Shown here: in pieces, positions 12,476-23,379 of the stretch
Layout of the letters: every line of letters starts with the position of its first letter
Position numbering within the stretch: the first letter of the stretch is position 1
DNA from: Marsupella aquatica
Taxonomy: Eukaryota > Marchantiophyta
Length of the DNA: 64,000 bases
Reading direction: 5' to 3'
NCBI GenBank assembly: GCA_973895155.1
Contig: OZ316898.1
Location: 13,702,001-13,766,000, forward strand
Notes under the pieces: model-generated
Seen by the model: only the letters and a program-made list of their open reading frames with translations
The model's database searches: none
Told to the model about the DNA's origin: nothing
Position numbers and translations under genes: made by a program

Positions 12476-13689
12476 ATACCCAGGTATTGAGAGGGACCTG
12501 TACCAGCAAGGATAGAGAGTTAGACCAAGACTGCAGCCAGCGAGAGGCCAAGGAGAAACCAGTACTCCCACCAGTACACCTCACCTACACAAACACACAC
12601 ATAGAGGCTATGGGTTAGAAAGTGCAACTCTCCACACCCTTTTCCCACATGAAAATTTGAAATTCAGAGAGGCTACCTGAGGAGCTATGTTAAACCCAGG
12701 CCTGCTCAAGCTTTGATGGAAGGATGGGGAAAGCTTCTCTCGGCACATAATTTTTGAAACATTTGAGGTTTTGTGTGACTTTCTTGAATGGGAGGAATGG
12801 AGTAGTGGGCTGTGCGATGGCCCACATGTTAGTTCTACTGCCAATCTAAGCTTTGACAAAATTTATCTGCATTCTTTATGTCCTGTTGTCAGTCACCTGA
12901 ATTGCAGTTTTTCTCTCATCAGAGAGCATAACGTGTACATTTTTGAAGGGTTGTACATGGCCCCATCACACATTTTTGGATTTGCAATCTTCAGCCTCCA
13001 CACCAATTAGATCCTTTCAAAAGCATAGAAGGCACTTCTCACCCGTTTACTAATTTCATCATAGGCTCTCCATTAAAACTTAATTAGTTGTATCCATTCA
13101 GAAAAGAGAGAGGTGGGCTGTCTCTTTCAAGGCTACGTTCATGTGATAGGAGTCTCTGACTTTTGTCCATGGAAGGAAATTTCAGGTACGGTCAGGGACC
13201 AGTGCGTGGCCTGCAGTTCTGTCTAAAACTGAAGGTGAAACATGATTTAAGTCTCCTGGCAATGTACACAGGTGAAACTAGAGGTCATGAAATGCGTCTC
13301 ACATTCAGTTCTGCTCAACTCCAGCCGGAGGGCCGGGTGTCTCACATTGCTGTGGTGGGCTCATCTCACCATGAACTTTTCAGAATTCTCATTTTTTAGG
13401 GCTTTATGGTAACTGACCTTTTGGCCTGGAAAGTGGTTTCCTGGCACAGTTTGCCCCACCACTTTAGGGGAAAATTCTAGAAGGTCAACCATAACTGCAC
13501 CTGTAAAGTTACGGGTCACCCGGAGCTCTCATTGTTCTTCATTAGGAATGGGAGTAAGCTCCACCTTTGCACTGTTCACCACAGGATAAAAATGGACAAT
13601 AATAGGGAAGAAGGGAATGGAGCTTTTATACGAGCAGGTGTGGTTTAAGCTTTCAAACAGGTTTTCAACTTCTTGGGTCCTAGTGCACT
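12476..13689. other. Intergenic stretch with degenerate repeat sequence
   Basis: No gene is supported. A block near 13555-13665 resembles 2790-2920, with shared CCACCTTT, TTCACCA, TTTTATA and GTGTGGTTTAA elements. This suggests two old copies of one repeat. Confidence 0.4.
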
Positions 13690-14420
13690 CTAATGGGGGG
13701 TAACTTGGAAAAATGCTCCTCCTGTATGGGACATTCTACTCCAGTCCACCGAGTGGGTAGCAATGGCCAAATGGAGATGGGGTGACCCTACATGTATGGG
13801 CGAATCTACTCCCATCAGTCACCAGCGGAGATGGGCAGCAAGGGCCAAATTGAGATGTAATCTCTGTAGGGAATGAAGATGACCATTTTTGCAGCTGCCT
13901 GCTATTCCCATAATATCCTGCCGGGAAGTGACCTCTTTTTCCAGAGTGATTATTTCTTATAATGGAGGTTTGGGCAGGGATTCTAGCATGAACCGTGTTC
14001 CAAGAAAACTCAAAAAAGCTTCCCCTCTGGTCACTGGGTTACAAGCCACCTGACCAACATTATCCTACACAAATGGACTCTGCCTGTATAGGCCGTTCTA
14101 CTCCAGTAAGTGACCAAAGGGAGATGGGCAGCAAGCCAAATGGAGATGGGCAGCAAGCCAAATGGAGATGAAGTCTATTGGCCATTTTACTCGAGTCAGT
14201 GACCAAACAGAGATGGGGAGCAAAGGGTTATAATTATGGAGACGATGTGGATCTCTACCTGCGGAGATGGCAGCAAATGGTCATATAGAGATGGTGTGAA
14301 TATATCTGTATGGGCCTTTGTACTCGAGTCAGTGACCAGACAGAGATGGGCAGCAAGGGCCAAATGGAGGTGGCGTGCCTCTACTTCTATTTATGGGCCT
14401 TTCTTTTTCAGTCATCAGTC
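13690..14420 (+). repeat. Degenerate tandem array, units of roughly 60-100 bases
   Basis: The recurring modules are GAGATGGGCAGCAAGGGCCAAA, TGGAGATGG(G/C)GTG and TGTATGGGCC(A/T)TT with CTACTC(C/G)AGTCAGTGACCA. They repeat in the same order at least six times between about 13690 and 14400, with variable deletions. The array looks like an old satellite-like expansion. The short open frames inside it are not convincing genes. Confidence 0.7.
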
Positions 14421-14649
14421 ACCATTCGTCCGTCAGTTCTACACTAACTTGTCATCTACGTACTTTGTTTGTCAAATGTCCCGCATCTCTATCTCCAGTC
14501 GAGTCCTAATAACGATTGGTATTTAAGGTGATGTCATGTTGTGTCTGTCCATCATTCAGTCGGGTTGAGCTTCAGACTCTACACGGTGCGTGCGGGGTTT
14601 TGCGACTACTTGTGCGGACACTTTGGTGATGATTGCTTCGAAGTGCTAG

Positions 14650-14925
14650 AGTCAAATTCGCAGTTCAAGCTCGTTAGGGAACTGGCTTTAATTCTGGCGA
14701 TTAGAACTTGCTTCGGAGTATTTTGTACCTGTCCGAGCAAGAGTCAAAATTCGCAGTTCAAGCTCGTTAGGGGACTGGCTTTAATTCTGGCGATTAGAAC
14801 TTGCTTCGGAGGATTTTGCACCTGTCCGAGCAAGAGTCAAATTCGCAGTTCAAGCTCGTTAGGGGACTGGCTTTAATTCTGGCGATTAGAACTTGCTTCG
14901 GAGGATTTTGCACCTGTCCGAGCAG
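14650..14925 (+). repeat. Three tandem copies of a 92-base unit
   Basis: Three head-to-tail units start at about 14650, 14743 and 14835. Each contains TCGCAGTTCAAGCTCGTTAG, CTGGCTTTAATTCTGGCGAT, TAGAACTTGCTTCGGAG and CTGTCCGAGCA. The identity between units is very high, with only a few substitutions and one inserted base, so the expansion is recent. Reading frames across them give a repeated peptide that matches no family I know. Confidence 0.9.
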
Positions 14926-14968
14926 CGATACTCGATTCCACCAACATCGATTTGTGGGTGAGGAAAGA

Positions 14969-15262
14969 ATGGCTCGTACTAAGACGCAGGTCATGAATGC
15001 AGCAGGCAAGGCTGGGTTCAGCAACGTCCGTGACTATCTTACGTACCGAAAGAGCGTAGAGAGGAATAAGGTCACTCCGGGGCCCAAACGCGAGAGAACA
15101 ACAGACGAGAGGAATCAATTTTCTCTCCCTTCTTTAAAGCAAGTCTCTCCTAGAGTTCCGAAGCTGTTGGCTCTGGACCTACGGGAAGGAAGCAAAGGTC
15201 GTAATGGGCGATGGCGACGCCTCGGTGCTAGATTCGCCTGGTCACCTGGATGGCGGACCTAG
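14969..15262 (+). CDS. Small hypothetical basic ORF after the 92-base repeats
   Basis: The frame encodes 97 residues that begin MARTKTQV and are rich in Lys and Arg throughout, ending in an Arg/Gly/Trp-rich tail. I do not recognise a family. The first five residues equal those of histone H3, but the rest does not follow the H3 tail and there is no histone fold, so I treat this as chance. It could be an exon of an unrecognised gene or noise. Confidence 0.2.
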   Translation: MARTKTQVMNAAGKAGFSNVRDYLTYRKSVERNKVTPGPKRERTTDERNQFSLPSLKQVSPRVPKLLALDLREGSKGRNGRWRRLGARFAWSPGWRT

Positions 15263-15280
15263 CTACACGACGGAGATACG

Positions 15281-15652
15281 GTGGAAAAACTGCATCCGGT
15301 CATTGCACCTGCTGGACTCAATGTAGATGTGTGCCCACAGCATCCACTAGCGAGGCAAACAGCGGGAGTCGTTGAAAACGGATGGAGTAGGAAATTGAGA
15401 GCTGTTGTGATAAGCGTTGTAAGGTTGGTCAAGAAACAATTCGACAAAATCAAAGCACCTGCTGAACTACACGTAGATGTGGACACCACATCGGAAGGCA
15501 AACAGCGGGAGTTATTGAAAGTCGGTGGATTAGGAGATTGCATTGAGATCTGTAATGATCATCGTTGTAAGGTTGGTCAAGAACAATTGGACCGGAGGAA
15601 TGATTTAACGAAGCTCAAAAGCATCGAGAGCCAGGGCAGTCTTCATCACTAG
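15281..15652 (+). CDS. Hypothetical ORF made of two imperfect repeats
   Basis: The frame encodes 123 residues. It arises from a duplicated block of about 150 bases (15295-15443 and 15448-15592). Shared parts are GCACCTGCTG, GTAGATGTG, AGGCAAACAGCGGGAGT and GTTGTAAGGTTGGTCAAGAA. Reading frame is kept across the duplication, which slightly favours a coding past. No domain is recognised and no start signal or splice sites stand out. Confidence 0.2.
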   Translation: MEKLHPVIAPAGLNVDVCPQHPLARQTAGVVENGWSRKLRAVVISVVRLVKKQFDKIKAPAELHVDVDTTSEGKQRELLKVGGLGDCIEICNDHRCKVGQEQLDRRNDLTKLKSIESQGSLHH

Positions 15653-16888
15653 GCGTGCACCTTGATTTGCACCGCAGAAATCGAAAATGCACACGTTGGA
15701 ACGGTGTAAATCTCGAAATAGACTCCTAGTCGTCGTTCCTATCTCAGTGGCTGTTACCTCGTAGCTAAATGCCTTTTCTCTCAAATCATCGGGCAAAGCC
15801 ACAAGAGCTGGAAGGCACGCAATCACAGGCGAGAACAACAGGAACACAATTAGTTCGTGTGTTCAGCTTTTGAGAATTTTGATGCCTTTGATTGCTGGCA
15901 AATGTCTGGCCACATCAAATATATTGCAAATTTTGGAAAAAACCCATATGTAAATTTGAAATTTAATGCCTGTTGTTTGAGGTACAGATTACTAAACGAG
16001 CTCCCAAACTAGGCCGCAGTGAAAAGTCTTACTAGCTGTCTTCAGTTGCTCCCAAAGTAAGCAGTGAAAAGTCTTACTAGCTGTCTTCGGTTTGTATTTT
16101 GAAGCGAGGGTCAGGGAACAGGACATAATTGTGGAACATATGGAATCTGATTACTTAAGACTACTGCGGTGGTTCGCGATGGAAGAACCTATTGTGGTGG
16201 CTTGAACTCAATATTCGGAAATGCTTCTTCTACACTATCAACAAGAAAATACTAGTGTCAATATTAAGCGAAACCATGCGAGAGATACGTAAGGTGTGCA
16301 CTGAGTAATATATATACAAACGGATAGGTACAATCAAGGAGACCGCCAGGAGTAAATTTTTTCAACACAAGAGTTTCTTTTCAAGGCTCCAATCACACGA
16401 AGACGTGAGTCCGTACTCTGTCACAAAAAAGGTGAATGAGCAGGAAAATTTCCGGACCGCAACGAGCAGAAGCTTAAATTCTTGATCAAGTGGGAGAGCT
16501 GCAATGCGAGTATTTTCAATCCTCCACCAGTTTCGACAGTCCGTATCTGTTGCTCTTGCAAAGAGCAGACTCATCTTTGGAGCTGTCATTGTTGGATAAC
16601 TCCCCGTTGCCGTGCGAGCTGGAACGGCAGTGTGTTCCTATAGCTGAGATTTTAAATCCTCCATCCTCGCTAACGGAATTGCAAACGGAGTTGTACATAT
16701 AACCGGCTAAGGCAATCCTGAGCATCACATGAGTGGAGTGTCACGTACTCTCCAGTACTGAACAGCTTGCTAGCGAATGGATGTCACAGCTCCAATTTAA
16801 ACATCAAGCGCATGACTGTATATACAATTACGTACAGTCTGAATTACAAAATTTGTGAGGGTAGAGGTGAAGAGGAGCTACTGTCATC
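15653..16888. other. Intergenic stretch downstream of the composite gene
   Basis: No gene is recognised. A short direct repeat of GTGAAAAGTCTTACTAGCTG occurs at about 16019 and 16062. The right part (up to 16888) should hold the 3' untranslated region of the minus-strand gene that follows. Confidence 0.45.
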
Positions 16889-19800
16889 CTACCCACTGCA
16901 CGGATCAAAATTGAGCTCGCCCGTTGCAAGAGGGCCATCGACGACCGTCAATTCCGCAGGGAGGGAAGCAGGGTCGAGCTCGACAGATCCGGGAAGAAGT
17001 GAAATTCCATGACTATCCATCTTCTCAGCTGGTACCCTGTGTGAAAATTTCCGCAGGCCCTTAGGCATGTAGGTCTTGATACCGTGTGGCCCCTCCTGTG
17101 GATGGAAAACTGTCTTGAATCCTTTGGTCTTTACCAGCCTCACTGCATGCACACCAATTTCTGCAGAATAGTCATCAAGCATCTGCACGATGTGGTACTC
17201 GTAAGACTGGTTGAATGTCCCGTTTGGTGTGAGAATTGGCTTTGGCCCAAGCATGTGCAAGATATCCCAATTGCTGAAGATGGCCCAGACCTCGCTCTTT
17301 CTCGGATAAACTGCAATCCGTCCCCTGGCTGGTGCTGCTTTCTCGAGCACCAAGTGAGAAAACACACCGATTTGCCTCTCGATTTCAGAAACTTGGCTGA
17401 TTTCATACTCACCACATGCAATGGACAACCCCGTGGCATCCACCCACCACCTCTTCTTTTTGAGAGGCTCGAGCCATGAAAGTTCCACTTGGAAGGGTGA
17501 ATGACCAACTCCAGTGATGAGGCCGTAATACCTCGGCATTCCATCGTGGTCATCGTATATTGCCCACACCTGGCCAGGAATGACGTCCTTCTCTGTGCGG
17601 AGACTGTCAAAATTGTGAAATTCTGGATCAGGCACCGTGACGTGGGATACGTCTCTCTCTGGAGCTGGTTCTGACGGACACGGATTGCAGATTGCCAAAG
17701 GCACTGGCTCCGGCGAGCTGCAATTCAGGTTTCTTTGGTTTGGAAAAGGCTCAGTGACTGTCAGCGCCAGGTTCTCGGCCAGAGAAATATCCCTGCTATG
17801 TTCTATCTCTATCCTGGATATCATCAGCGGAGAAATATCCTGATCCCTTCTATGTTCTATCTCTATCCTGGATATCATCAGCGGCTGGGTAGGCTCAGCC
17901 TGATCACATCCAGGGGCCTGGTTCTGGAGAACATCACCTTCGTTTACATATTTATCGTGATGAGCATCTGTCCCGTTTGGGTCGGGGGACATGGAGTTCG
18001 GCTTGGCCTGGCTCGATGTCGGAGTTATTTCCAAGTTTGAAGCACGTTTTCCAGCCGGACTGCCGTCGTCATGCTTAAGTCGTCGTTTCAAACGCCTAGT
18101 GCTGTCTAGAGCATCCTCGTGATGTTTCCAAGACTTACTGCTGTCAACATGCTCGAGTGCTAAATAATGGAGAATCGGATCATAGAAACCCAGAGAAAAT
18201 TCCTGCATTCGGCTTGCCACGAAGTCATCCTCACCGAGATACTCCCGACGACCGCGTGACAGGAGAGCGTATTTACATTGGAGAAACTCTTCCTCCGGCA
18301 TCTGCAGTTTGTCTCTCATTCGCTCCTTAACCAGAGCCAAGGTCTCGTTTTGTCTCACCACCATGAGGAACGGCTCTCCAAAAAAGTCACACTTCCGAGA
18401 ACTTTGAGGGCAACGGAAATGGCGAACATGGATCAGTCGATCTTTGGGACCCATGTCTCTGTCTTCCTCTGGTATCTCCACAGCTCGGAGGCTGCTCCTG
18501 CAAGACCACTCTTGTGCACCACAGACGTATCCGATTTTCTCATTCGGATGGTGGATTTTGGTTATTCTGTGGCAACGAACCTCAACGATTCTCATCTGTG
18601 CGTCAGCTGGATTGCGTAGTTCCTTCACGATACCACGCAGTTTTTCAACGGCGTCCTTCACAGTACTCCGCCTGGGAAGTTCGAGCTCATGAACCGATAG
18701 CTCCTCACCTTTTCCACCATGGAAGGTAATCGTTAGAGTCTTTGATCCATCGAGTTCCGGCGGATGACAGTCGAGAATTTTGAAGTAGAGAATTGACGTG
18801 GTATCCTTGTAAGCGTTACCGAGGAGTGTGCTGAAGGAGCTAGTGTCCATTGGAAGAGGCTTAGGCAGCTGAAGGAAGCAGTCGTTGAAGTACAACAATA
18901 TTCTACTCTCATCTTCCAGACCGACTTGTTGAGCGACTTTCTCAATGGCATCACTGTACGTATCTTGATTTGACAATTCCAAGAGGAAGTCATCGACTGA
19001 TGGATTTGAGACCCTACGCAAGCGTATCGTCTGTCTGTTTCTGAGATGTTCTCTAAACGTTGGCAAATCATGGCACCGATAGGTCGTTCTCTCCTTCCCT
19101 GTCAAGACTCTGTTATAGACTACAACACTGCCATCTTCAAGCTCGGTCTCTCCGTATGTTAAATTCGAATCGAGACACCTCAACGAATCCTCCATATACA
19201 GTCGTATCTCTGCACCTGGTGCTAGCCCAGCGATTTCTCGCAGCCACTCAAGAATCTCTATCGGTCGACTCATAATGTGAACAACCAATCCTCCAACGTA
19301 CTGCAACCGCTCACTTTTTGGACAGTACAGCTTGAAGAGGAGAAACATATCTTCCTCTGATTTCGAGGGTAGTAGCAGTCGCTGCAGCGAAACTTGTGCC
19401 GAGGTTGTGATCTCTACCGACTCTCGCACCTCTACCGACTCTCGCACCGCGGTTGCTGAACGCAAGGCTTGCAGGCAGCTGTAATTGTGGGGAGCGCAGT
19501 CTAATCGATTAGAATCCGTGGCTCCCGACTGGCCTGATTCAAGACCTGGTACATCAGGCTCGACCGTATATGAGAAACTTCTGAGGGTCAGCACCGCGAT
19601 TGGAAGCTGGTGATCTACACTTGCCACAGGGATTGCATTCAGAAGTCCAGCATTTCCCTTGAAAGTTTTTGGGACCACAATCAGAAAGAGAAGAAGAGAG
19701 TACGTTGGACTTTGCCAAGTTTTAGAATGGAGCTCGTAGTAATCTGTCGATAAGGCGAAGCATTCCTTGATCTGCCGGACTCCTTGGAGACCGGTCTCCA

Positions 19801-22178
19801 TGATCTTTCCGACCTCAGCTGTCGGAGCTAAATAGAAGGCATGTTGAAAGATGGGTTCTGTCTCGCCTGATGCAGCGCAGTTTGAGAGGCTTTCCTCCGT
19901 GTCTGACTCTCGTGTATGTGCCCTCAGCCTCATCAGCTGACCTGTAATTTATCAGACGGCCGGTCCAGGAAGGAATGGATTAAAATGGCAGCTACACATG
20001 AAAGCAGAACACTAAGGTGCCTAGGGCGTGCTTTGTTCACACAAGACAGCTAAGTTTCACGTTGGGCATTTCTAACAGATCATTCTCAAAAACAAATTGT
20101 TTGCGTCAGAAATTATTTTGAAAAAAATATCGGACACCTTCCATTGAACTCACCGCAGCAACCGGGCACATGTCTGGCCACAGTCTCGTAAGTAAGTCTA
20201 AACTTCCGGTAAAGGAGGTGCCGGTCGTCATCCTTGAGGTGCTTGTTCGGTTCAATGGCCAGGATCTCGTGTGGTGCGAGGACCATTTTAGAAACTATTG
20301 AGTTTATCAATCCAACGCTCAGTAGTCTCTGAAAACTACCCCGCAATAGATCCTGTCAACCGAATTAACCGTAAGAATCCTTCGGCAGGTGCAGAAAGAG
20401 GCGCTCTGCAGGAGGACAAGCTATCAAGAAAATACGAAGGTGTTGAGCTCTCATGCAAGTTTCTCGTCTCTGCTAAATCACACCTTCGTCATTTCCGGTT
20501 CGTGAATTGGACACAGTAGGATCCACGTGAATCGTGATGCACTGGTGAAAAGAGTTGTGCCATGGAAAATTGTGGAAAGCGGAGACCCACAACCACTCAC
20601 CGTGCCCAACGAGAAGATCGTCAAGTTAGAGCCTCCACCGGACGGCGCAACCTCCTGTGGCATACACGCATTCGAAATCTGTTCACAAGACAGTATGCGA
20701 CTCTTAGAATGTACACCTCAAGTGTGGAGAATTTTGGTAAAAGCTACGTACGCCGCATTAATGGAAACTGCAAAAAGTACTGGTACATACAATTTTGATT
20801 GGCCGCTTCTTGCCCGATATCGGATTCAATTGCTCCATCTCGATCAGATTGATGATGTACTTCACTCCGCGAGGGTATCTGCGGGTGACCAATTTTTTCA
20901 GAGTCACGAAATGCTCTCTTCTTCTCCAAGCTTTCCTAATCTCGAGTACAGCCTTGGCAGCATAGCAGTGCCACTTTCCGGAGTCAGCCTTCCACCATAC
21001 TCCTGTCTCGATTGGTGCCTGACTGGGCTGCACAGAAATTTCGACCCGTTACGTCAATGTATTAATCAGTTCAAACATGCATGGCTGAGATTCAGTAGAA
21101 TGTATGCTTCTCTTGATTCGCTATACTGATGGTCGAATGTTTGTCAACGCACGCTACGGGCCTCTCAATTCCAGAAATGGGGAGAAATTGATTCGATATA
21201 CCGATGTTCGAATGTTTGTCAACGCACGCTATGGGCCTCTCATTTCCAGAAACGGGGAGACATTGTCCTTAGAGCGAAGCCAATTGACTATCAATTGGAA
21301 TGTGAGTAAGTGAGCAGAATGGGTACGTAGGTGCGATTCTTCCCCTCACCTCACCTTGCCGAACAAGATGAAGTTGGTGAATTGTTGGCATTGCTAATTT
21401 TTAACTCCTTTCTCCTCACTGGCAATTCAATGAAGCTGTGAGAGACGCTCATTTTCTCTCACATCATGTGTATGATCGAAATCAATGCACATCAAAAGCT
21501 CTATGAGGCCTGCATGTCCTGTCTTCGTTTTTCTTTGGAAGAACTCTATTGCGTTACAGATTTTAATTACGAAGCATGTTCTGGCTGACACTGATTAGCA
21601 TTCTCGCCGAACGACTGTAGCTTATTAAATCAACGATCACACACCTTTAAGTTAGGATCCCAGATTTTCACTCCCTGCGAAAATTAAGCAGCAAAAGGTA
21701 ACGACTAAATGGTCACCGTGTAGTTAATGGAGGAGATAGTGCCCTGGACGATCGAGATGTCTATTGCCACGCCGGTCGACAGCTCGACCTCCTTCATAGT
21801 CTCGAAATCCACCCGATGAGTACATCCTGTAATGAGCGAACCATACGTACAATCATCTGCCTCTCGTTTCCGCTTCCTGGCATAATTTGCTGTGCCATCG
21901 ACCCACTCAGCGAAAATTCCGCCATCGCAGAACGCAGTGAAGATGGACTCCGCGACATCGAGAGGATACAATTCCCAGCAGCTATTGATCTCGTGCCCTG
22001 AACGCCGCCACACTCCTGGTGACGTCGGAGTGTCCACCACGAACTTCTCGACGTTCACTACGCCTGCAGTTTTATCCAAACACATTCTCACCAAATCATC
22101 CCGTAACTCTCGCTCTTCTCCATACGCTGCCAGCGCCATTTTCGTCTGGTCAATTCGTTCCACATTCCCCTCGATCAT
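16889..22178 (-). CDS. Composite protein: WWE-WWE-PARP-like-UBP12/13 C-terminal UBL region-DUF3444
   Basis: Proposed exons (minus strand): 22178-21717, 21027-20791, 20328-20154 and 19941-16889, with GT-AG sites in matching phase, giving 1308 residues. Residues about 50-145 and 155-233 look like WWE domains (second: WWKADSGKWHCY and MEQLNPISGKKRPIKI). About 255-415 resembles a divergent PARP fold (FYLAPTAEVGKIMETGL, ending VDHQLPIAVLTLR). About 489-892 matches the C-terminal ubiquitin-like repeats of plant UBP12/13 and animal USP7: RPIEILEWL, SILYFKILDCHPPEL, AVEIPEEDRDMGPKDRLIHV, FGEPFLMVV, ending LALEHVDSSK. About 1058-1290 is DUF3444 (PDPEFHNFDSLRTEKDVIPG, GMPRYYGLI). No USP protease is present. 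By family knowledge WWE binds ADP-ribose and the USP7 C-terminal region binds partners and activates the enzyme; an adaptor role is inference. The last exon, which fuses UBP and DUF3444 parts, is certain as an open frame; the joining of the WWE exons is less certain. Confidence 0.62.
17800..17885 (-). repeat. In-frame tandem repeat in the linker before DUF3444
   Basis: A unit of about 51-54 bases is present twice, coding for PLMISRIEIEHRRDQDIS and then PLMISRIEIEHSRDIS. It lies in the disordered linker between the UBP12/13-like region and DUF3444. The two copies are nearly identical, which indicates a recent in-frame duplication. Confidence 0.8.
21114..21263 (+). repeat. Direct duplication of 75 bases inside an intron of the composite gene
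   Basis: Units 21114-21188 and 21189-21263 are adjacent and about 90% alike, sharing TTGATTCG, CGAATGTTTGTCAACGCACG, CTA(C/T)GGGCCTCTCA and GGGGAGA. They sit in the inferred first intron of the minus-strand gene. Confidence 0.85.
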
Positions 22179-23035
22179 ATCACCACTCGATTCTCTCTTT
22201 GCCTGTGTGCTCTACTGTACTCTGTACATCAGATCGAGAACAACGATCACGAGTCAAGAGAAAACCCGGGAGAGCGCTTCTCTCAGAGACACAGAACGAA
22301 TGATGCTACAATAATAATGCTTCAGATTCTCTCGAGCGAGTGCCAAACAGCGGAGGGGAACGGGTCGGAATACGCAAGGGCGGAACCCCGAGAAATCCTT
22401 CGCACGGGGAGCTCGCAGTGGCTGAGGCGATGGCGGATCTGAGCTCCGCAAATCCCGCCTACTTAGCTAGCGCCTTCCCATAATAGAGTTCTCTCGCACA
22501 CTTCGCCGCATTCTCATCCCCCGTGTGGCTTTACTTACACACAATCATGGTCTTCTCCCATAGGCGGCGCTCCCACTTACATAGTAAACAGTCTCAAACG
22601 ATTTCAATCGGGCGGCCTCCGATCGTCCAATCTTCTGCCTTGGATACCGTTACCATCAACCTACGGTCCACGCTCCTCCCCCCCTCCCTTTCGTTACAGT
22701 ACTGTACTCGTTTGTTCTCCGAGCTGTCAGTGTGGAGCTCCGAGACGCTGGTCTTCTTGTCGATCCACGCGATATACAAAAGCTTGACGCAGCATAGAAG
22801 AGGAGGTATTCTATAATGTGAACCAACCTGAGTTTTGTCAGCGAGACACTTTGGTTTTCAATTTGTTTCGCTTATATTTTTTGTGTGTTTTTAATGACTC
22901 CCTATGGCTAGCGAGATAGCTAGCAAAAAGAGTAGTCCCCAAAATATATGTTATCAACAGGTTACTCTTAGCAAACTCTTTCCTCGCAAGCTACAATGAC
23001 CCGAGCAAAAAACTTCAAGACCTTGAACACAATTT

Positions 23036-23205
23036 GGAGGTATTTGTTTGATCCACCCCAAAATGAAATTTGTTATTTGATTGACCCCCTGAGGTCTATC
23101 AACGATCCAGATATGAGATCAAAAGAGCCATCAATGGTCCAGATTGGGAAAAATATGGAGGAGCTTGATTAAGCAAACTTTTTCCAAAAAGGGGTCTAAT
23201 AAGCA
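23036..23205 (-). repeat. Dispersed repeat, copy 2 (inverted partner at 885-1050)
   Basis: The reverse complement follows 885-1050 block for block: the GATCAA(A/G)CAAATACCTC end, the GACCTCAGGGGGTCAATCAA segment, the TCTGGACCATTGAT segment and the AAAGTTTGCTTAATCAAG end. The spacing is conserved, so both are copies of one element of at least 165 bases. Confidence 0.6.
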
Positions 23206-23211
23206 TATACA

Positions 23212-23379
23212 CACAATTTGTATACACAGAAAATGTTGAATGAATAATTAATTTGCCTGAGAAGGCTGGAACTCAGTACATATGGGCGCGCCGGGGTGAA
23301 CGTGAACACAATTTGTACACACAGAAATGGTCATAGAATAATTAATGCGCCTGAGGAGGCTGGAACTCAGTACATATGG
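23212..23379 (+). repeat. Direct duplication of about 75 bases with a 19-base spacer
   Basis: Units at 23212-23286 and 23306-23379 share ACACAATTTGTA(T/C)ACACAGAAA, GAATAATTAAT and GGCTGGAACTCAGTACATAT. The spacer is GC-rich. The copies are about 85-90% alike. Confidence 0.85.

Noticed and set aside
14969-15020. Histone H3-like N-terminus (MARTK) in a small ORF
   Set aside because: Only five residues match. The H3 tail order and histone fold are absent, and histone H3 has no such continuation.
20527-21129. Plus-strand open frame of 200 codons over the second WWE exon
   Set aside because: It is antisense to the WWE exon at 21027-20791 and to the intron duplication, and it shows no domain.
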